Counted from the first letter of the stretch, positions 46,750 through 59,812 are shown. The stretch: 64,000 bases of DNA from Mauremys mutica (GCF_020497125.1 NC_059080.1:72584618-72648617), one strand, 5' to 3'. Numbers and translations are program-made. The notes: generated by a model from the letters alone, not told the origin.

Positions 46750-47359
46750 ATGTGGCTGGTGAGGGTAGCTTGCTTTCTTGGTGTTTTCTCTGGTCAAAGC
46801 TTAGAGTCGTACTGGTAACAGTGCCACTGTATAGCAGTATGTATGGGAACTTCTTTTCACTTTTCCCAATTTGTGTGGCTTGGAATCAGATAACGCCAGT
46901 ACTTATTGTACCTTCGCACCACTGTGCCTGTGTACTATTGCACCGAACACCATAGCAGGAAACGCATTCACAAAGACATTCACAAACCACAGTAATGTTA
47001 AATATGCTAACGCTGTGCAAAGCAGTGCGTATTAGTGAACAGGAAATAATATAGAGAGCTAGTATTTTGGGACTCTTGTTTTCATGTGCTATGTTGTAGG
47101 GAGCAATGTTGTTGTTTGTGCACAGAGTTGCCATCTGACTGGAGGCACAGCCACTTCTTCGTTAACCCACATAGCTGCTGTTCCTCTCTTCTCAGAACGG
47201 CTGTCATATTTCAATTGCCGCAGAACCTTTGGACTCTAACATTCCACCTGATTCCTGTAGGGGCCAGTGATGGCTGAACCTGGTTTTGCTCTAAACAAAA
47301 AGATCACGTAAACATGATTGTAGCTGTTTCTATCACTTCATGCTGACTCCTTAGACGTT

Positions 47360-47700
47360 GCAGGTTTCAGAGTAACAGAGAGAATCCCATAAGATTTGTG
47401 TTGGTGTCTGGGTGGCAAATGAAGGGTGTGTGCTGTTGTGAGGGGCTCTGTGTGTTTGGGGTTATTTTGTGTGCTGGTTGTGGTGGTTTTGAAGAACTAT
47501 GGCAGTTGGGCCATATAATCCACCATCTGTGGAGTCTCCCTCTGGCAACCAGTGAAATTGTTGCATGCAAATTAGCTGGGGAGTAAGAGTGTTGATGGGT
47601 TGTGTTACTTCTATGGTCTAGGACTCTTGGCATGGCATAAATGCATACCTTGCTGTAGCTGTATACTCCGAGTGTAATCATAAAGTCAATTTGAAAAATT
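47360..47700 (-). repeat. Probable Penelope-like or related repeat fragment
   Basis: The minus-strand frame 47681-47367 (YSYSKVCIYAMPRVLDHRSN...) has the Pro/His-rich, Ser-rich look of the Penelope-like tail sequence at 44200-44370, and lies close to terminal sequence of that element (47826-47992). This is an inference from composition and position. Confidence 0.35.
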
Positions 47701-47825
47701 AATAATTGGATGGAATCAGACCATGAAACCTAGTGATGATTCAGCCTGGTGATAGTCTGAACAAAAAAAAGCTCTCAGCCAACAGCTTTGTAGCTGTTTC
47801 CATTGCTTCACGCCGACTGCATATA

Positions 47826-47992
47826 CAGTGGTGTTGTAGCTGTGTTGGTCTCAGGCTATTGGAGAGACAAGGTGGGCAAAGTAATATATTTTACTAGAGC
47901 AACTTCAGAACAACTCTTGGTAAGAGAAACTTTTGAGCTTACACAAAGAAGTTGGTCCAGAAAAGATATTACCTCACCCATCTTGTCTCACT
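47826..47992 (+). repeat. Penelope-type terminal repeat
   Basis: The stretch GTTGTAGCTGTGTTGGTCTC through GAGAGACAAGGTGGGCAAAG and AGTTGGTCCAGAAAAGATAT to ACCTCACCCATCTTGTCTC contains both orientations of the terminal sequence seen at 43480-43520 (GGTGAGGTAATATCTT), so it looks like a fold-back pseudo-LTR end. Confidence 0.6.
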
Positions 47993-48481
47993 AACTGTAC
48001 AGACGTTTTTGGCTTCAGAGTGACAGTGCGATAATCCTGGAAATTTATAGATAATGGGATGCTAGTAACGACTGTTGTTTCTGATACTTTGTCACAGTGC
48101 TAATGCAAGAGTTAGTAGTAACGTGACACTAGTATGGGGAATTTGAATTATATTTAAATGTAAAAATTATTGCTTGATCAGTGTTCCAAGCTTTCCCTTA
48201 ATTTTATTTAATCAGTTTTTATATAAAAGTACATTATGAAGTGGGACAGCTTCAGGTACTGTGTAGGAGCAAAACCTAATATTGCTTTTATCCAAAATGC
48301 AAGCCCATTATAGCATACATAATTAGACTTAATTTTTTTATTATATTCTGTATTTTCCCTGAACTGAAAATTTGAGTGGTTATCAGGGTGAATAAAAATG
48401 AGAGAGAAACATTTATTTTTAGGAAAATGTTTTTCAGTCAAGTAAATTTTTTTTTAAAAAATAAACCAATTAAAGGTAAAA

Positions 48482-48690
48482 GCGGCAAAGAGTTCTGTGG
48501 CACCTTATAGACTAACAAACGTATTGGAGCATGAGCTTTTGTGGGTGAATACATGCATGCATCCGATGAAGTGGGTATTCACTCACGAAAGCTCATGCTT
48601 CAATATGTTTGTTAGTCTATAAGGTGCCACAGAACTCTTTGCTGCTTTTACAGATCCAGAATAACACAGCTACCCCTCTGACAATTAAAG
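48482..48690. repeat. Inverted terminal repeat of Penelope-like type
   Basis: Two arms of about 70 bp, 48482-48552 and 48575-48645, are inverted copies (GCGGCAAAGAGTTCTGTGGC... and its reverse complement ...GTGCCACAGAACTCTTTGCTGC), around a short centre with ATGCATGCATCC. The right arm is followed by CAGATCCAGAATAACACAGC, a tail known next to this repeat in turtle-type genomes. Head-to-head pseudo-LTRs are a habit of Penelope-like elements. Confidence 0.6.
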
Positions 48691-51600
48691 TTAGGCTGTC
48701 ATAATTTCAAATATATTTTAAGGTCTAAATGTACTAAATCTATTAAAATACTTTAAATAAAAAAATTTCAAGCGCTACATGTCTGTTTCTGAAGTTTTAA
48801 GGAAAACAGCCACTGAGCTGCTGCAAATAGCTGGAGTCGGAGTGTTTAAAATGCTAAATGAGATTTTGGCAGCAGTAACCTCTGCAGGTGCAGAATTTTC
48901 TTCATTTCAGTTTGTTCAACTAGTTCATTCAAAGTTGAGAAACTTATTGGGAATTGGAAAAAGTAGGAAAACTTGTTTTCCTCTTGCAGTCTATGAATAA
49001 GAATTAGGTGTGAGAGGATGAGATCTGCTAGTTTTAAAATGTTGAAGGACATGGTGACTAGAAATTATTCAATAAACCAAAATATTCTGTCATTTAGTTA
49101 AAAAAATTCATTAATTTTAAATATAAAACATGTCTTGATAAACTTTCTTCTGTATCTAGCATATTTTCAGGTAATTTTATTTAATAATTTTAAAATGCTG
49201 TTTTTGTGCATTTTAATTGAAGTCCAGTTTCCATCCAAATGTAATTTGACACACCCCTGGAATAAAAAATAAAGATCCACTAGATAAATGTGATTTTGCC
49301 ATTTTCCAGCATAATAAAAAAATGTAAAAAACCCCATAGGTATATTTGGTCTTAAGTTTGTAATTATTTAAGTGTACGTATATGTGGTTAGCTGCAAGTC
49401 AACACATTTTAATGGTTTCCAACCAATAATAATTAACCTTTCTTTAAGAAAATAACTAAAGTACAAATCCAAAATAAGATTTAAATTGAGGTTACTGCTT
49501 GCTGTTTTAAATTTCTATTAAAATTGGTGATTTAAATCCACCCACCTTGGTGGCAATGAAGCAAGTTTCTATTCCTGAGAATTATAAAATTGCACCTTAT
49601 TTTGAAAAGCAATGAAAGGCAGGTATGGACACAATTTTATTTTGATATTAGTGTGAAATATATCACTAAAAACATTAATCTAAATTTACCAGAAAAGCAG
49701 TATGTTACACACATTATTTGTCCTCAATAGTTAATTTCAGGCACCAGACCAACCTGACTGAAATTGACAAATCGAAACAGCCAAAATAAATAAAATGTTA
49801 CTATACTATGCATTTTATTTTTTACTAGTTGGATCATTGTATCTTTCACAAATTTGAATGATAAATTTAGCAATTTGGCTGTAAATTTGGATGTGACATT
49901 TTTTACAATTACATTTCAACATGGAAACACTTCAGCTCAGCATGTCCCAAGCTTTTGAAAGCTTTCCTTCAGAAAAACAATTGCATCCCCTCCCTGTAGA
50001 AACCTTATCAAATGGTCTTAAAGGCCTACTACCGATGTTATTTTGCACATCTCATGTCTTCTGATCCCCTCCATCCCCGAAAGCTGATTCTTTGATCCTT
50101 AAAAAATGCTGGTGCAGATCTTCATAATATACTTTCTCTCCTTACATATTTTGAGCAATAAAATAGGTAACCATGTAAACTTTTGAGTGGAGTTGTGCAA
50201 GTCATCCCAATGAGTATAAAACCTGTGTACTGCATTGTGTACCCAGATTAGAAACATTAACTTAAAAAAAAAAAAAACCCCACACTCCCTACCGCCCCTC
50301 CTCCCCCTGCACCCTGGCCTACTGTAAAACCAGGGTGCTTTCATTACTATGAGTAGCTATACAGAACTGCAGAGAGAAGAAAATCATACATCTTAAAAAC
50401 CATTAAAAATTATTTAAAATAGATTTTCCAACATATCTTGATTGTTATTCCTTCATGAGTATATACATACATGTACACATACCTCACAGGCATAGATAGA
50501 CGTCACTGCCATAAATGGAGTGGTTGCACTAGCTATGTGATGAATCACATGTATTGTGCCTTTGTTTGCCCTGTGCCCATTTGTCTGCCTCTGGCATAGC
50601 TACATCTAATGTTCTAAAACTCTATGCAATTTCAAAATGTCCGTGTACTTTAAAAAAAGAAAAGCTAAAAGTGCCAATAATACTATAATATACATATTTA
50701 AAAAATTATAGATCTATATTAATTTTTCAGTAAAATGTGGCATATTGAGACTGGTTTTTATATAAAGTATTTATTGGTACTTAGAGCAAATTATGCAGAT
50801 CATCCTAACTGGTCTACTCATGCATGTATGTTTATTGGAAACTACATAAAATTTATATCCCATCTCAATAAAGGCACTGTAGGGATTACTAGTTTCAATT
50901 TCATAGGAGAATCTTTCTTCCCCTCAAACAGTTCTAAAAAGTTAGTTTTTGATGCCGTATATCAAGTGACATTCTGTCCCTAATGCTGCTTTCTAGTGTT
51001 TTCCACATCAGTTGACTGTAACCTTGTGTTCAGTATTACTTTTTCGGGTTTTATTAAATCTTATAACTCCTTAACAATTCTCTTTATGGTGGTTTAGGTT
51101 AAGGGGCATGTCTGCTTTTTTTTTTTTTTTTTATAAATGTCATTGACATTCCTGGGGACAGCTACGGAACACATGCATTGCTCGGAAAGCACGTACCATC
51201 ATTGCTGTATCTGAATCCTGACTTGGATAGATCACTTTCTGTTCCTAGTTAGTGATCGCTGCAAGACAGCCAGTTGCAGTCTTTCAGGGTGCAGACATTT
51301 TGTCCACTTGCAGCTGGGCTAAGACAAGCAATAACCCTTACAAAATCTTTCAACCCTCCCTGTATAGGTAGGCACTTTTTACTTGCATGGACCTCATCAC
51401 AGTAGTGACTGTATCTCAAGGATTTTTAAAATAGGTAGAAATTACAATATCTATCTTCCTTCATGTCTGTAGGAAAAATAATCTGATTAGTTTATAGGGT
51501 TTGGGGGCATGTGTGGGTGTGCCGAGCTTTATTGTGATGGGGGGAGGGACAACTGTTGGGGGGTGAAAACGTCTCAGTTTCAGTGCCAAGAGGGAGACGA

Positions 51601-52562
51601 GACAACCAGCAACAAATTGACCAGGATGGAACCAAGTCAGTTAGCCATAAGGAGAATTGGCAGAAATCAAAGTCCCACTTCACTGAAATTGCTCTCATTG
51701 AAATCTTGAATGACCTTTTCCCCTGGCCAAATCCTTGAGCCTCTACTGAATTCTTCAACCTTTTGACCCCATTGACCCCTTACTACTACTAAAAATCCTG
51801 TCCTTGATTGTCTTTTCGAGGCTACTTGCTCTCTTGCTTATTTTTCTGTTGCCCTTTTTCAGAACGCTGTTGGGGGAAGAGAAAAACCAATACTAGGAAA
51901 ATAAACTATTGTTTCTTACTGAGAATACATTGATGCTGTTAAGTGTAAATTGTTCACGGTTGCATACCAAATGGCGCTTCAGTGATTAAGATCTTCTATA
52001 ATGAACCAACTTAAACCAGACTGTTTGTTTAAAAAAAAAACAAAAATACTGTCACGATTTCAGTCAAATTGTATATTTGTCTTATGACTTGCAGCCAAAT
52101 CATAACTAAGATGAGACTTCTGTAGGGAAAGTGCAGATGTTGCAGGAAGTGGTGTTGTTGAATCAGTGTGTTAATGAATCAGTGTTGTATTTTTTTCTGA
52201 GTCAGTAGTGCTTTTCTGGTAGTTTTCTTCTTCTGGGTAAAATACAGCATAGAAGTCCTGTCTACTTGTGATTAATTATCTTTTGGCAATTTTTGCAACA
52301 GTAGAGAATGGTTAATTGATTTCTATACATATATCCCATAAGCTTTGATTGTGTATGGTATATTAAGTTTTTTGTTTTTTTTAAATAAAACTGCCTTACT
52401 GTGTGCTGCTAAACAGTTGCCTTGTGCCATCCACAGGTAACTGTTACAGTAGTGGTTGAAGTAATTCATGTATGTGTATAATATCTTGTGCTCATTTTGG
52501 ATGACAAGTGCTATATAAGTTTGTAAATAGCTGGATATGAATTGCATAAAAAATACTTGTCT
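48691..52562. other. RASA2 intron 1, distal part
   Basis: Almost 4 kb of AT-rich DNA with T or A runs (A13 near 50263, T18 near 51116) and no repeat ends I can name. Several short frames such as 50735-50983 have no domain. It may hold conserved non-coding sequence, which I cannot judge without comparison. Confidence 0.4.
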
Positions 52563-52567
52563 AATGG

Positions 52568-53638
52568 TGTGACAGGGTTTCTGGGGTGGAACTTGGACTA
52601 TGGGACCATAGAGGCCTCTGTCCCACCAACCTGGGGTATCCCTCTCACTCTGATGCTGTGTCAGGCCTCAAACCTCTTGCACTTACACAGACATCCATAG
52701 ACAGGGACACACCCAACTGAGTTACACTCAGCCACTCTTGAACCAACAACACAGAAGCTTGCAGCCAATATCTCCCTAGCTCCCCAACTTTACATCCCAG
52801 AACTATACTGTCTTGCACTGGTCAGAAGCCTGGCCAGTGCAAGTTCATTACCCAGTCTGTCCCTCCCTTGATGTGGAGAGGACACGCCATTAGCTCTTGT
52901 AAACTGAGCTGAGATTTTTCCAAGCACTTCAACCAAAACATGCTGTTTTAGGTTAAATATAAAACAGATTTATTAACTACAGAAAGATAGTGATTATAAG
53001 GAGCAGGCATAACCAACTCTGATTTTTATTTAAGAAACAAGAATAAATTCTCATCCTGACAGATGGTACAAAAAGGTCACAGATCCTCAATACACTGGCT
53101 GGGATTGCCTTCCAGCATGGAAACACCATCCCCCAGTTCAGTCTTTTTCCTTCAGATGTGTTTCCAGGTGTTGTGTTGTGGAGGGAGTGAGGCCCAGTGA
53201 TGATGTCACTTCCCCTCTCTCTTTATAGTTTCTTCCAGCTTGTTGGAAAGACCTTTTTGCTGTGACATGGGGGTCAGTCAATTCCCCTTTGGTCAAGCAG
53301 TCTCCTTTGTCTAAGTGTTCTCTCTCAAAGTCTCCATTGTACACAGTTCCTGGAATAGTGGATTCTTTCCTTGATGGGTATTGATGAGCTGAGCCATTAA
53401 CCACTGTCTGGCTATTCGATTGTTGTACCTGAAAGGCTGGTTGTGGGTGTTCCCAACCTCACAACATATTCAGTGTAACACACATAGCAAAACTTCATAA
53501 CTTCACATACAATCCACCAGGATATTAATGGTCAACAGATCAAGACTTGAAAAAAAAAAAAAAAAACTTCATACAAAACCAAATTGACAGTGGTGAATAT
53601 GGAGGGTCTAGGATGCTGCTCTGGGGTAGTGTGTTACA
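52568..53638 (-). mobile_element. Solo LTR with perfect 5-bp target duplication, just upstream of RASA2 exon 2
   Basis: 1,071 bp from TGTGACAGGG to GTGTGTTACA, the ends being TGTnACA inverted, with AATGG at 52563-52567 and at 53639-53643. On the minus strand a TATAAAG box (ACTATAAAGAGAGAGG, near 53222) comes before an AATAAA (near 52970), so the LTR is antisense to RASA2. An A18 run lies at 53549. No internal region is left. It is of retrovirus or gypsy type, which cannot be told from the LTR alone. Confidence 0.9.
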
Positions 53639-53718
53639 AATGGTAAGTCTAAGATTTTAGTGGCTGGTAACCTTATTTTTTTTTCTCTGTTTAAAATTAC
53701 TTCGTTGCTTATTAACAG

Positions 53719-53836
53719 GTGAAGCCAAAAATTTAGTGCCATACTCTGGACCCAACAAAATGAGAGACTGTTTCTGTACCATAAACTTGGACCAAGAAGA
53801 AGTTTTCCGTACACAGGTGGTTGAAAAGTCTTTAAG
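53719..53836 (+). CDS. RASA2: RASA2 exon 2 (first C2 domain)
   Basis: 118 bp between the acceptor ATTAACAG and the donor AAG|GTAC. With the base carried over from exon 1 it reads [19 protein letters not shown] and on to TQVVEKSL, the C2A strand-loop region including the [11 protein letters not shown] segment of GAP1-family C2 domains. It enters in phase 1 and leaves in phase 2. Intron 1 is 18,227 bp. The antisense solo LTR at 52568-53638 ends only 80 bp upstream of this exon. Certain from sequence similarity and phase agreement. Confidence 0.95.
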
Positions 53837-54640
53837 GTACATCTACATTTTTAGACTTAAGTTTCTGTGAAATAACTTCAGCGTTGTACAAGATGGATAC
53901 ATTGTCTAGTGTTTTTTTTTTTAAACTATAGTTCTTATGTGCCTCTCTCTTCTCTCCATAATACAAAATATTTGCCTAGCTCTGTTTTTCATTTTTCTTG
54001 TTTGCTCAATAGTATCCCATCTACTGTGTGTGTGTGTGTGTGTGTGTTGTGTTTTTTAATGGGAGTCGAGGGCTGTGATTTGGACAAAACTGTCTGACTT
54101 GTAAATCTTGAGAGTAACTATAATGAAAACAACTGGTTCAAAAGCACTACACGTAGTATTTAAAATAAAGAAATACCTACTATATTCTGAAAATCCTTGC
54201 ACAACCAACTTCTTTTGGTCAACTGAACATTGTTCTTCAGGATATTTTTCAAGAGAGAGGCTACACTTGTTCATTAGTCTCTTCTGCAATTTACTATTTC
54301 TGCCTTCTGTATTCATTATTCAGCCTTCAAAGTAGAATTCTAACAATAGTGTCTGAATCCTGCAGAACCTGTTTCTAGAGTACAGAATTTCCCCCCCCAG
54401 TCTTTAGTTTTTTTGTGATATCTCCTTATTTGATATCGATATAACTCTTGAAAATCTTGTTTCTTGGACGTGTAACTTATGCTAACATAGTATAGTTCTT
54501 TAGTGGCTAGACAAAAGTTACATTGACATAAAGCTGCTGTGGTTAGTATATCACTTGTGTGCATGCATACATGGCTTTTTTCATCAGCACTCTGCATACT
54601 CACCAGTAGTGTGTGTTTGTTTTGATGCACAGTGTAGTGC
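53837..54640. other. RASA2 intron 2, proximal part, with a (TG)n microsatellite
   Basis: AT-rich sequence; a pure TG repeat of about 11 units lies at 54023-54047. Nothing else recognised. Confidence 0.5.
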
Positions 54641-56052
54641 ACTATGAGTTGATATCCTAGTGTACAACTTGCCACCATGCAGCACCCGCTTTTGGCAATG
54701 CATGGTGGGGCAGAAACAAGTCATGCAGGGGTGACTAGGACTGTGGGGTCAAGTTCCCATCATGCAGCTTTCTCCATCCCATAATACCATCTCTATCCCA
54801 TAATTTTCACGTGTATTTTGAAAATCCCACAAACCTGCAAAGGACTTGTCACTGGCTGCCATTTCTCACAGAAGCTTGGAGCTTGCACAGCTCTGCATTC
54901 TTGTCCTGAGTATTGCAAGCATAGAACACACGATCGTCCGGTATTTGGAGAGCTGCAAGAAGAGCCACGGGGAACATGACAATTTCCTGGAGGTCAGATT
55001 GCTGTGGGACAAAGTGAGGACGAATTCATGATTGTTGATGGCATTCATGGAGCACCTGTGAACAGTGGAGCACTGCTTCTGGGCCCGAGACACAAGCACT
55101 GACTGGTAGGTTTACATAGTAATGCAGGCTTGGGCTGACAAGCAGTGTGCTTGACTGCTGGGACTGACTGAACTGCAGCGGAGTCTCAAGTAGGTCCTGG
55201 TTCACGGCATGGCTGGGTTTTCCCTTCCCCCAGTCACATGTCCCACTGCCTCTTCATCTTTGCTGTTCACATCCGGGGCCTGTGACTCAGGCTTCTTGGA
55301 GTTATTCACAACCACATGCAGGCTTTCTGCCAATATGGCATGTAGTTCTTTGTAAAAATGGCAGGTCTGCAGCTTGGCACTTGATCAGCTGTTGGCTTTA
55401 CTGGCCTTCTGGAATGCTGCCACAGTTCCTTTGCTTTCACATGGTGGTGCCATGATGATCCCTGTCACATCCCTTCTACTGCATCTCTTGTGCAGTTTGC
55501 TCATAGATTTCTGCATTTCTGTGGATATCTGTTTGTTCTGTAGTTGTTGCATAGCCTCTTCTGACAGGCCCAGGAGATCCAATATCTTCTGTCTACCCCA
55601 ACCTGCAGTGCATCTGGAGTGTGTAGCTGCTATGGTCAGCTGGGCAGTTGTGCACAGCAGTGGATAATTTGCTAGGTGTGCTCGCCAAGCTGGATAGTCA
55701 AGAAAAGGCACTTCAAAAATTTGCAGAGCTTTAAAGGGAGGAAGCACCTTCTGGTCTCTGTGTGACCCCTGGGCAATCAAGGTCACAATTGTGAGCAGAG
55801 CAGTCAGTGTGAGGCATTGTGGGACAACTGCCGGAGGACTGTTAGGCACTGTTACCTCTGTCAACCCTACGTTTGCGCTTCCTCAACCTCAATATATTGA
55901 CCATGGCTCAACACCGCTCAGAGGTGGGGTTACTTTGTCAGTATAATGGAGAGCTTACATTGATGGGAGACATGTGTCTACACTTAAATGCACAACTAGG
56001 TCAACCTAAGGCAGCTTACGTTGACCTAATTTTATAGAGTAGACCAGGCCTA
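54640..56052 (-). mobile_element. DNA-transposon remnant with a possible Myb-like frame
   Basis: The right end AGAGTAGACCAGGCC (56037) and the inner GTGTCTACACTTAAATGCAC are GTCTACAC-type MITE ends. The minus-strand frame 55864-55385 (159 codons) includes CTAGWGRQKILDLLGLSEEA, which resembles the W...ILDLL start of Myb/SANT-like domains of Harbinger-type elements. The left boundary is not defined. The identification of the domain is tentative. Confidence 0.45.
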
Positions 56053-56394
56053 GGTAACATTCTCCTAGTTGCTATATACACTGGAAATAAGCTTCTGAAA
56101 TCTTGTCACCAATGTTGAAACATAGTGAATGTACACATTTCTATTTGTTTAGATATACACATAAAAAGAATGGCTATAAACTGTTATCATATAAGTCCAT
56201 TAGAACTGTAAGAGTTCAGATCTATTGGTCATGTCAAAACCTTTACAGATTCAGTGCACTTAAAAACAGCTTTTCCGTGTTAACTTTTTATAAGAATATT
56301 TATATGGTGGTATCCAAATCTTGTAAGTATCTCTTTAATAAAGAGAGGATTCTCCTTTTTAACCTCTTAATATAACTACATTAATGAGACCCAT

Positions 56395-57045
56395 TAGTTC
56401 CATAGAACAGTTGTGCTGGAGCACTCTACTCACTGCTGGATAACACCTCCTCCTGGTCATTCTGGGGATTAGTGTCGCACAGTCAACTCCCCTTCCTGCT
56501 GTTGTACTCAGCCTCTCAGTCTGCAGCCCCTCTCTTGGTCCATGAGTTACTACTGCCTCTGCATGTTCGCCCTACAGCCAGGTCACTGTGTGCATTTTCC
56601 CCTTCTGGGAAACCAAAGTATGTCTTCTCATCCCAGGCAGTCTTTCCCTTCACTGCCTCATAGTGCCACTTCCTCGGTAGCTGGCAGGGGAACCTGGCCC
56701 TGCTCTCTCTTCGGGCTGAGGGACCTTCTAGACCTTACTGCCTTTCCCTGAACCCTTTCCTTACCATCTGGCACCCTTCCTGTCTCTGGGTTTGCCAACT
56801 TTTACTACTCCCTCCCAGGGAGCAACTGCAGGCTACTTACTTGTCTTGGGAGGAGTGTTTGGGGCTACCTTCTCCCAGGGAGTCACTGCAGTCCCTCTTT
56901 ATCACTCAGTGGCTTTATAGAAGCCCTGCCTGTTCCTGCACAGGTGAGCTTCCTCTAATTAGAGATTTCCTCTCAGCCTTAATTTTCCCAGCTTACAGCC
57001 CAATAGGTAAATTGGCCCATCTGAACACTCCATCACAGTATCCAT
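56395..57045 (-). mobile_element. LTR-like fragment (tentative)
   Basis: A C/T-rich block closing with GAACACTCCATCACA, which reads TGTGATGGAGTG on the other strand, like an LTR end. No partner end or target duplication found. Confidence 0.3.
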
Positions 57046-57060
57046 AAAATTCATTTAAAA

Positions 57061-57092
<32 letters not shown>

Positions 57093-57135
57093 ATGTGTAT
57101 ATATATATATGTATATATATATATGTGTGTGTGTA
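57061..57135. repeat. Compound (GT)n/(TA)n microsatellite
   Basis: (GT)n, then TATG steps, (TA)n, another (TA)n and a final (GT)n. Likely length-polymorphic. Confidence 0.95.
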
Positions 57136-57676
57136 TAAAATATGAAATTCATAATGGTACTGAAACCAAATGACTCTTAACTAGATTAATAGCAATTGGC
57201 ACTTACAATGTTATACATCAATAAGATTTAATATAATTTTCATTTTTTTTCTTGAGAAAGTGGGTATCCAAAATCCTAAATTCTGAGTATTTCTCCAACA
57301 CACAACTTTTATTCATAAAATGGAAAAACTTCACTAAAGAGTTAAGATGGTTACTGTTTCAGTGGCATCTAACATTGGTTTTTGGTGTCTATTTGTAGTC
57401 TGTACAAATCTATGAAATGCCATAAAACAAGCTATGTTCTAGCAGCAAATGAGCCAAAGTGAGATGTACATTGTTAGACTATTGGTGCATGCTGCAAAGC
57501 TTGAGGCAAAAAGTTTACACTCTTGAAGCTTGCCCCAGTAATCTACTAATGCACACCCTATTGCTATGCTAATTTAGAATACCAAATTAAATCAGAAAAA
57601 GGGAAACTTGCCATTCTGTGTTGTACTAGTATTTATTAATTGACCTAACTCCTCTTCCCAATTCTCAGCATAGATT

Positions 57677-58157
57677 GGGGCGGGCAAACTTTGTTTTGTG
57701 TGTTTTTGTGTGTTTGTTTGGCCTGAAGGCCCCATTGGGTTTCAGAAATTTGTATGGAGGGCTGCTTGGGGAGGCTGTCCCTCCCCAAACAGGCAGGCGT
57801 GGCCCAGCTCCCCCTCCCCTCCCGCATCCAACCCTCCGCCCCCCCCTTCTTGCCCCTGACGATCCCTCTGGACCCCTGCCCCATCCATCCAGCTGCTCCC
57901 TGGCCTCCCCCGGATCCCCTACCCCTAACTGCCCCCCTTCCGGGACCTGTCTGAAACTAGTCACGCACGGTACAGCACAGAACACCAGCTCAGGCTGGGC
58001 TCTGCAGCTGCGCTGACCCAGGAGTTCGCCGCCCAGAGCATTACACTGGTGGCACAGTGAGTTGAGGCTGTGTGGGAGGGGGAACATCAGGGGAAAGGCC
58101 AGGGCCTAGCCTCCTGGGCCAAGAGCTCAGGGCCGGATGTGGCCCGCAGGCTGTAGT
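57677..58157. mobile_element. hAT MITE of the GGTGGGCAAACTACGGCC family, decayed
   Basis: GGGGCGGGCAAACTTTG at the left and GGGCCGGATGTGGCCCGCAG at the right match the ends of 59302-60336 and 42366-43083; the middle is C-rich. Target duplication not found. Confidence 0.65.
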
Positions 58158-59110
58158 AATGATGATAGTAAATGGTGTATTAAAGTCATATTGTTAATTT
58201 TACAAACAGTACTTCAGTATATTTTACTGATTATTTTACAAATGATGATTAAACCTAAATGATAGTTTTCGAAGAAAACAGATTACATGATAATACTACT
58301 TTGGTTGAAACATCATTAAATAATATGTCTCACAGGCACTTGTCCAAATTGAGGTCCTACTGTAGTAATAAAAACGAATATAAATTATTTTGTGGAAATG
58401 TCCTCTGGTTAAATATCTTTGGAAAGAAGTTGACACTAGATTTAAGGTGATTTTTTGGAACCTTCAAAAATCAGTTAAGAACTACATATTAGGATATTTA
58501 CCTGTGAATTTGGGCTTCTCAGTACATGGGGTTCGTGGTTTCTGAGAGTTGGAAAAGTAAATCGGTTCACAGAACAGTGACATTCTGATCTAGCAGACAA
58601 CAAAAGGATCACTTTCTGCCACAGGGATCCGCTACACAAGTTTGAAGAAATCTGGGTTCTATTTTTTTTTTTTAAGAAATAAGTCTTTTAGGGTATACAG
58701 GCTTTCAACATATTTATTTCGCATCTTTCCAGAAAAGAGAGAACCTAAATAATTCCTCTGAAATTTCAGTGCTTGACTTAATTTCTTTTAATCACTTAAA
58801 TTTACAAATGGCTTTGTTTTAACACTTGAATCTTTGTTCTCCTAGACCTGAACATCTGTCTCAGTAGTTACTAGTATAATATATCACTAGAATATTGTGG
58901 CCACAGAAACAAATGAGTAAACAAAACATAAAAACTCTGGAGCGCCTCACAGTTGTTGTTTGAACTGGGACGGGGAACTGGAAAGGAGAGAGAGAGTTCT
59001 CTTCATAACGCGAACATTTTGGAAAACGGGATTCTTGAACTTTTATTCTGTCATCTTCTATACATTCTACAACAAAATATCTTGCTATTTACAGTTACTT
59101 TTCCGACTTT
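58158..59110. other. RASA2 intron 2, distal part
   Basis: AT-rich with no repeats I can name, running into the pyrimidine tract of the exon 3 acceptor. Confidence 0.4.
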
Positions 59111-59127
59111 TTTTTTTCTTCCCCCAG

Positions 59128-59231
59128 TCCTTTCTTTGGTGAAGAGTTTTACTTTGAGATTCCAAGAACATTCCAGTGTTTGTCCTTCTATATTTATGAT
59201 AAGAGCGTTTTACAAAGAGACCTGCGTATAG
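59128..59231 (+). CDS. RASA2: RASA2 exon 3 (first C2 domain)
   Basis: 104 bp between a long pyrimidine tract ending CCCCCAG and the donor G|GTAAGA. It encodes [20 protein letters not shown] followed by [16 protein letters not shown], the FxEEFxFE and YD-rich core of the C2 fold. Enters in phase 2, leaves in phase 1. Intron 2 is 5,291 bp. Confidence 0.96.
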
Positions 59232-59812
59232 GTAAGAACTAGTATATTCTGAAAATAACCTTTACTGTTGAAATTGTGTAAAATATGTCTATAGTCTAAA
59301 ACAGGGGTGGGCAAACAACGGCCTGCTGGCCAGATCCGGTCCCCCAGCCATTTTAATCTGGTTCCCAAGTGCCCACTGGGGAGCGGGGTCTGGGGCTTGC
59401 CCCTCTTAGGTGGGGGAGCAGGGTCAGGGACTGCTCCACATGGCTCCTGAAAGCAGCAGCATGGCCACCCTCCGGCTCCTACACATAGGGTCAGCCAGGG
59501 GACTCCGCTCTACACGGCGCCCCCACCTCAAGCTCCGCCCCTCAGCTCCTATTGGCCCGGAACCACAGCCAATGGGAGCTTCAGGGGCAGTGCCTGCAGA
59601 CAGGGCAGTGTAGAGCTGCCTGGTCATGCCTCTGCGTAGGAACCGGAGAAGGGATATGCCACTGCTTCTGAGAGCCACTTGAGGTAAGTGCTGCCCAGAG
59701 ACTGCACTCCTGAGCCTCCCCCCTTGCCCCAACCTCCTCCCCCACCCTGATCCCCCTCCTGCCTTCCAAACCCCTTATCCCAGCCCAGAGCACCCTCCTG
59801 CACCCCAAACTC

